A DNA stretch of 64,000 nt from Streptomyces sp. HUAS CB01 (GTDB taxonomy: Bacteria > Actinomycetota > Actinomycetes > Streptomycetales > Streptomycetaceae): contig NZ_CP129137.1 in assembly GCF_030406905.1 (NCBI RefSeq), positions 7,967,501 to 8,031,500 on the forward strand, written 5' to 3'. Under the pieces are notes generated by a model that saw only the letters and a program-made list of their open reading frames with translations, was not told where the DNA came from and made no database searches. A program made the position numbers and the translations under genes. Positions 59,677 to 64,000 of this stretch are shown here, one piece after another; the stretch's first letter is position 1; the number at the start of each line of letters is the position of its first letter.

Positions 59677-60521
59677 ACGGAGGCCTCCTCCTTCTCCAAC
59701 TGCTGGGCCCTGGCCACCTCGTCGTGCAGCAGCGACCAGATCTCGTGGCGGTGCCGTGCGAACCCGGGACTGGAGCGGAGGTCGTCCGTCGCCGAACGGG
59801 AGCCGAGGGAGACCGGCACGATCTGCTTGATCCGGCCGGGCCTCGACGTCATCACGGCGACGCGCTGTCCCAGGTAGACGGCCTCGTCGATGCCGTGGGT
59901 GATGAAGACGACGGTCTTGCCGGTGCGCTGCCAGATGCGCAGCAGTTCGTCCTGCAGCGACTCCCGGGTCTGGGCGTCCAGCGCGGCGAACGGCTCGTCC
60001 ATCAGCAGCACATCGGGGTCATAGGCGAGGCTGCGGGCGATCGCCACCCGCTGCCGCATTCCGCCCGACAGCTCGTGCGGATGGCGGTCCTCGAACCCGG
60101 TCAGGCCGACCAGGTCCAGGAACTCCCGGGCACGTGCGGCACGTTGGCGCCGTGGGAAGCCGGTGGCTTCCAGACCGAACTCGACGTTGCCCTGCGCCGT
60201 GCGCCACGGCAGCAGCGCGTACTGCTGGAACACGATGCCGCGGTCCAGTCCGGGCCCCGTGACGGGCTCGCCGTCCAGCAGGATCCGTCCGCCAGTTGGC
60301 TGGGCGAGGCCGCCGAGCAGCTCCAGCAGCGTGGACTTTCCGCAGCCGCTGGGACCGACCAGGACGACGAACTCGCCGTCCGCTATCTCCAGGTCGATGC
60401 CGTCGAGGGCGGTGAACCGGGTGGCCTGCCCGGCCCCCGTTCGGTCCTTGACGGTGAAGTCCTTCCGTACGTCCTCGAACACGATCTTGGGCGTCGTGGA
60501 TTGCGTGGTGGCTTCCGGCAT
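59673..60521 (-). CDS. ABC transporter ATPase of the second sulfonate-type importer
   Basis: The 282-residue subunit has Walker A LVGPSGCGKSTLLELLGGL, the Q-loop IVFQQYALLPWRT, the signature LSGGMRQRVAIARSL, Walker B VLLMDEPFAALDAQT and the switch FITHGIDEA. It is of the SsuB/TauB type. The start lies 4 nt after the lipoprotein stop. It powers uptake by the neighbouring permease. Confidence 0.93.
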   Translation of the reverse strand: MPEATTQSTTPKIVFEDVRKDFTVKDRTGAGQATRFTALDGIDLEIADGEFVVLVGPSGCGKSTLLELLGGLAQPTGGRILLDGEPVTGPGLDRGIVFQQYALLPWRTAQGNVEFGLEATGFPRRQRAARAREFLDLVGLTGFEDRHPHELSGGMRQRVAIARSLAYDPDVLLMDEPFAALDAQTRESLQDELLRIWQRTGKTVVFITHGIDEAVYLGQRVAVMTSRPGRIKQIVPVSLGSRSATDDLRSSPGFARHRHEIWSLLHDEVARAQQLEKEEASV

Positions 60522-60525
60522 GGGC

Positions 60526-61569
60526 TCAGCTCCCGCTCTTCGCGGCGGAGGACTTGCTGTAGTCGTTGAACTCGTTGGTGTAGAGGTCCGACAGCGTGCC
60601 CTGGCCCTTCTTGATGTCGCCCCGCTCGCCCAGCCAGTCGATCCACAACTGGAGTTCCCTGCCGGTGATCCGGCCCGCCGTCTCGGCGACGCCGTAGGAC
60701 CGCCAGAACTTCAGCGGTGCGGTGTCCTCGTTGCGGCCGCGCTTCTTCACGATCTCCGTCATCCGGTCGACGACCTCGTCGTGCGGAGTGGAACGGGACC
60801 ACTCGATGGCCCGCCCCACGGCGGTGACGAAGGTCCGGGCCGTGTCGGGGTTCTGCTTCAGGAAGCGGTCCGTCATCACGTACGTGCCGGCGCTGAACGC
60901 GCCGAGCAACTGGTAGTCCGTGAACAGTGGGCGGATGCCGCCAGTCTCCAGTGCCTTGTCGCGCAGGATGCCGCCGAGTACGGCCACGTCGATCTGCTTC
61001 TGGCGCAGGGATTGCTCGGTGTTGACCGGGGGCACCACGAGCGGCTCGACCTTGTCGATGTCCGTCTGGGACAGACCGCCTCGCTGAAGGTAGATGTCGA
61101 GCATGGCCTCGGCGTGGGCTCCGAGGGTGTTCATCCCGACCTTCTTGCCGATCAGGTCCCGGGCCGAGCGGAGCGGGCTGTCCTTGAGGACGTAGAAGCC
61201 GTTGTAGGCGTACTTGTCGGCGCCGTAGTAACTGATGACGGCCTTGATGGGAGCGTTGTTGGCGGCCAGCTTGACGACCGCGCCGTTGAAAGCGCCGCCG
61301 AAGTCGACCTGCCCCGTGGCCGCGGACTGGATGTCCTGCGGTCCGCTGATCGTGTTGCCGACCCACTTCAGCTTCACGTCCTCCAGATAGCCGAGATCCT
61401 CGGCCAGTTCGGGCAACGTGACCTGACCGGCCCAGCCCTGGTATTTCAGCGTCTTGGTCTGGTCCTTGGCGGACGGTGTTCCGGACGCGGTCGTGCCGCA
61501 GCTCGCCGACACCGCCGAAAGACCGAGCAGGGTGAGGAAGTGACGTCGGGTCGATGCCCTGGTGGCCAT
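60526..61569 (-). CDS. Substrate-binding lipoprotein of the second sulfonate-type importer
   Basis: The 347-residue preprotein has RRHFLTLLGLSAVSASCGTT, a lipobox-type signal beginning with a twin-arginine-like RR pair. The mature part is SsuA/NMT1-like: LKYQGWAGQVTLPELAEDLGYL, LKWVGNTISGPQDIQSAATGQVDFGGAFNGAVVKL, VISYYGADKYAYNGFYVLKDSPLRSARDLIGKKVGMNTLG. It captures the sulfur substrate for the importer. A leader peptide with ASAIC lies about 160 nt upstream. Confidence 0.9.
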   Translation of the reverse strand: MATRASTRRHFLTLLGLSAVSASCGTTASGTPSAKDQTKTLKYQGWAGQVTLPELAEDLGYLEDVKLKWVGNTISGPQDIQSAATGQVDFGGAFNGAVVKLAANNAPIKAVISYYGADKYAYNGFYVLKDSPLRSARDLIGKKVGMNTLGAHAEAMLDIYLQRGGLSQTDIDKVEPLVVPPVNTEQSLRQKQIDVAVLGGILRDKALETGGIRPLFTDYQLLGAFSAGTYVMTDRFLKQNPDTARTFVTAVGRAIEWSRSTPHDEVVDRMTEIVKKRGRNEDTAPLKFWRSYGVAETAGRITGRELQLWIDWLGERGDIKKGQGTLSDLYTNEFNDYSKSSAAKSGS

Positions 61570-61731
61570 GGCAGGTTCCTGTTCGGGAAACGGGGAAAGG
61601 AAAGGGCAGACGTCGAACGGCGGAGAAGAGGCCTCAGTAGAAATGACTATGGCGAGGGCCGACGTCTGTCGAAAAGGCAGCGGCTTGCGTAGAAGCCGAC
61701 TGTGAAGTGGAGCGAGGGGGAGCTGTGCCTG

Positions 61732-61824
61732 TCAGTGAGTGCGGCGACCGACGGCACAGATGGCGCTGGCCTGACGTCGCAGATCGACGTGCAGGCGCGC
61801 GGCGAGGGTCTCGGACTTGCTCAC
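61732..61824 (-). CDS. Short leader peptide upstream of the second sulfonate-type importer
   Basis: This 30-codon ORF (GTG at 61824, TGA at 61732-61734) contains LAARLHVDLRRQASAICAVGRRTH, the RxHVDLRRxASAIC form of the sulfur leader peptide family. It lies before the long leftward operon as the other one lies before ssuA. Stalling at the cysteine codon could control read-through into 61569-54315. Confidence 0.78.
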   Translation of the reverse strand: MSKSETLAARLHVDLRRQASAICAVGRRTH

Positions 61825-61975
61825 AGCACGAGAGTTGCAGCGAAATCCGGCCAGGTCAATGTCGCTTGCGTATGCGTCTTATGTTCTCAACAGTCCGACA
61901 TGCCAATGAAGCGCGGCGTTCACAATTCTCTGGACGGGGGTGGCGTGGTGACTGCCGTTTGTGTCGCCACCGCCG

Positions 61976-62758
61976 TCAGCGCAGAGATTGCACGGCGTAG
62001 AGGGCACCGAGGGCGGTGGCCAGGGCGCCGAGCAGGAGACGCAGTGCCGTTTCGGGCAGCCGAGGTTGCAGGTGTGCCCCGAGGTAGCCGCCGATCAGTC
62101 CGCCGAGGCCGCAGGCCAGACCGAGGTACCAGTCAGGGGCGATGTCACCGGAGCCCGTCAGGGACAGCAGCGCGAAGGCCGCGGCCCCGGTCACGGAGGT
62201 GGTGAACGTGGAGGCGAGGGCGGCTGGTGCCACGCGGGCGACGGGCATACCCCGGCCGACCAGTATGGGGCCGAGGATGGATCCGCCGCCGATCCCGTAG
62301 ATCCCGCCGACGACCCCGACGACTAGGGCCATTCCGGTGATGGCCCGGGGTGAGGGTTCCGCAGCCCGGGTCGGCCGGGCGGGCCGGAGGGTGCGTCCGA
62401 TGAGCCACAGGCCCAGTGGCATCAGCAGAGCGGCGACCAGGAGGCGGAAGACGGTGGCCCCCGGGACGGCGAAGACCCGTAGCACTGCGCCGATGACCAC
62501 CCCGGGCAGCGTGCCGGTCACCAGGCGCCGCGTCAGCGGACCGTACAGCAGGCCCTCGCGGCGGTAGCGCAGCAGGGCGCCGGGCCCGGCCACCACGTTG
62601 AACAGCAGATTGGTGGGCGTGATGGCCGGGCTGGGCACCCCGAGGACGCTCAACTGCACGGGGAGCAGGAACACCGCACCCGATACCCCCACGGGCGCGG
62701 TCACCACCGCTATGAGCAGGCCGACCGCCAGCCCGGCCAGCCCTGTGGACCATGTCAC
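61976..62758 (-). CDS. TauE/SafE family sulfite/sulfoacetate exporter
   Basis: The 260-residue membrane protein has about eight membrane segments in two related halves with the TauE/SafE hallmarks: GLLIAVVTAPVGVSGAVFLLPVQLSVLGVP, ITPTNLLFNVVAGPGALLRYRREG in the first half and VVGVVGGIYGIGGGSILGPILVGRG in the second. Members export sulfite or sulfonates, or take part in C1/C2 anion transport. In a desulfonation region, removal of toxic sulfite is the simplest role. Confidence 0.9.
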   Translation of the reverse strand: MTWSTGLAGLAVGLLIAVVTAPVGVSGAVFLLPVQLSVLGVPSPAITPTNLLFNVVAGPGALLRYRREGLLYGPLTRRLVTGTLPGVVIGAVLRVFAVPGATVFRLLVAALLMPLGLWLIGRTLRPARPTRAAEPSPRAITGMALVVGVVGGIYGIGGGSILGPILVGRGMPVARVAPAALASTFTTSVTGAAAFALLSLTGSGDIAPDWYLGLACGLGGLIGGYLGAHLQPRLPETALRLLLGALATALGALYAVQSLR

Positions 62759-62939
62759 GGCGGGCCTCCGCTTGGAATGTCCGGCCGGTATCGTCGCCGT
62801 GGTCCCTGTTGCCGGCCCACAGGGCTGCTGAGCACCCCGGTAGCGAGGGGTCCTGGCAGCAGGTCGGTCCGCTCAGGCATGGGCGGGACTGCGGAATCGA
62901 TCTCCGGAGTCGGTCTCCCCGATCGTCCCCGCCTCCCGG

Positions 62940-63998
62940 TCAGGCGGGCAGGACGAACGGAGGATGGGCGCCGTTGAGGAAGTACTCCCCGACATCGCGG
63001 AGCCGGTGGGCGACGGGCTCGTACAGGGCGTGGGTTCGGGCATTGCGCCAGAACCGGTCGAAGCCCAGCCGCGTGGAGGTGGAGCGGGCGCCGATGATGT
63101 CGAGGGCGCGGGTGGTGGACTCCTGTGCTGCTCTGGCCGCGGCTGTTTCGGCCATGGCCACGAGGGCGGAGATGTCCGCGCATTCGTCGTAGGTGAGGTC
63201 TTCGCCGCGTTCAAGGCCGCCTCGCACGGCTTCCAGTGCTTGATCGGTGAGTGCGGACACGGAGCGGGTGAGGACGGCGAGTTCTCCGTAGGCGGTCTGC
63301 ACCTGCGGGTCGTGCGGGGTACCGGCCGGCCAGGCGGGGTGCCAGGGTGCGTGGCCCGTCCTGCTGTACTCACGGGCTTCCAAGAGCACGCCCTCGGCCA
63401 CGCCGAGAAGGAGCTGGGCGGAGAAGAGACGCCCGACCGGGGATGCCAGGGCGGCCCGGGGCGACAGCAGGTCCTCGTCCGCGGACAGGGAGCCGAGCAC
63501 GTCGTCGGCACCCACCGGTACGTCGTCGAACTCCACGCTGCCGCCAGCCGCGAGCCGCTGGCCGAAGGTGTCGGCATCGCCGTCGATCACCACACCGTGA
63601 CGGGCGGGATCCACCACGACGGCGAGCGGTTCACCCGTGTCCTCCCGCACGGCGCGCACGGCGAGACGGTCGGCGATCAGGACCCCGGTGGTGTAGCTCT
63701 GCCGACCGTTGAGCACCAGTCCCTTGGAGGTCCTGGCCAGCATCAGAGGCGGCTCCTGACGCGCGAATCCGCCGCCCCAGCACCACTGTTCGGCTGCGGA
63801 CCGCTCTTCTGTCTGCGCGGCGAGTGCGGGCCTGGCGAAGAACCGGGCGCTCCACGACAGGAAGTAGTGACAGCCGAGCAGCTGACCGATCGCGCCGTCG
63901 GCCGCGGCGATCTCCCGGACGACGGCGTAGGCCGTGGGCCAGTCCGCGCCGCCTGACTGGGACTCGGCCGGCGTCAGGAGCGTCAGCAGTCCCGCCTC
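62940..63998 (-). CDS. Acyl-CoA-dehydrogenase-like desulfurisation monooxygenase (5' end outside window)
   Basis: At least 352 codons are visible, and the frame is open to the right window edge. The fold is that of acyl-CoA dehydrogenases: LLTLLTPAESQSGGADW, AYAVVREIAAADGAIGQLLGCHYFLSWSARFF, LVLNGRQSYTTGVLIADRLAVRA, SVEFDDVPVGADDVLG and the C-terminal ARSTSTRLGFDRFWRNARTHALYEPVAHRLRDVGEYFLNG. In sulfur clusters this subgroup comprises SfnB and DszC-like flavin monooxygenases that oxidise sulfur compounds. The active-site glutamate of true dehydrogenases is not evident. Confidence 0.82.
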   Translation of the reverse strand, partial: EAGLLTLLTPAESQSGGADWPTAYAVVREIAAADGAIGQLLGCHYFLSWSARFFARPALAAQTEERSAAEQWCWGGGFARQEPPLMLARTSKGLVLNGRQSYTTGVLIADRLAVRAVREDTGEPLAVVVDPARHGVVIDGDADTFGQRLAAGGSVEFDDVPVGADDVLGSLSADEDLLSPRAALASPVGRLFSAQLLLGVAEGVLLEAREYSRTGHAPWHPAWPAGTPHDPQVQTAYGELAVLTRSVSALTDQALEAVRGGLERGEDLTYDECADISALVAMAETAAARAAQESTTRALDIIGARSTSTRLGFDRFWRNARTHALYEPVAHRLRDVGEYFLNGAHPPFVLPA

Positions 63999-64000
63999 GC

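Overview
The window is about 72% GC by eye, with Streptomyces-type codon usage, many GTG and a few TTG starts, GntR/HutC, MerR, AraC, Rrf2 and CGNR regulators, and cysteine-containing leader peptides in front of sulfur genes. All of this points to a Streptomyces (or close actinomycete) chromosome. The many broken transposases and single-domain gene fragments suggest an accessory or chromosome-arm region. Both window ends cut through a gene.

Layout. 1-19.5 kb is a loose collection of accessory genes among insertion-sequence debris. It holds a MocR-type regulator fragment, an intact IS256 element, a TetR regulator, a Fic/Doc-like toxin-antitoxin pair with a perfect palindromic operator, a SUKH protein overlapping a signal peptidase I with an altered active site, a secreted beta-lactamase-fold hydrolase, a MerR-like protein, an AraC regulator, a RibD-type reductase, and a divergent MFS/CGNR pair. 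Several genes here are visibly broken (methyltransferase, PRC-barrel, DUF6584, amidase).

19.5-31.6 kb is a self-contained sugar phosphotransferase (PTS) locus. A leftward operon encodes EIIB, EIIA, a HAD phosphatase/mutase and two Gfo/Idh/MocA dehydrogenases. A DasR-like GntR regulator lies between the two arms. A rightward operon encodes EIIC, a private HPr, a private EI, a NagB-type deaminase and a ROK kinase. Four 16-bp ACTGGT-N4-ACCAGT boxes lie in front of the leftward operon, the regulator, the rightward operon and a HATPase regulator gene, so the unit looks like one regulon. Its sugar is not known. A deleted IS481 copy sits inside the locus.

31.6-39.1 kb is mostly decayed DNA (IS3, Tn3, PP2C, TPR and DUF2267 remnants) around an S51 peptidase, a MerR/BtrH-like operon and unknown genes. 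39.4-49.8 kb carries a set of secreted proteins: an ALF-repeat/AbfB protein, two ricin-lectin proteins, a second ALF protein, and a 1329-residue ALF/coiled-coil protein ending in a probable toxin domain, followed 2 nt later by a candidate immunity gene. A decayed second toxin/immunity cassette lies downstream.

50.4-64 kb is a sulfur-scavenging region read leftward. It has two aliphatic-sulfonate-type ABC importers, each preceded by a short leader peptide containing SSAIC or ASAIC. It also has a flavin monooxygenase, a fumarate/APS-reductase-like flavoprotein with a dicluster ferredoxin, a TauD-type dioxygenase, a cysteine-free Rrf2 regulator, a TauE/SafE exporter and an acyl-CoA-dehydrogenase-like desulfurisation protein cut by the window end. 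Together these would import organosulfur compounds, release sulfite and handle the reduced or oxidised sulfur.
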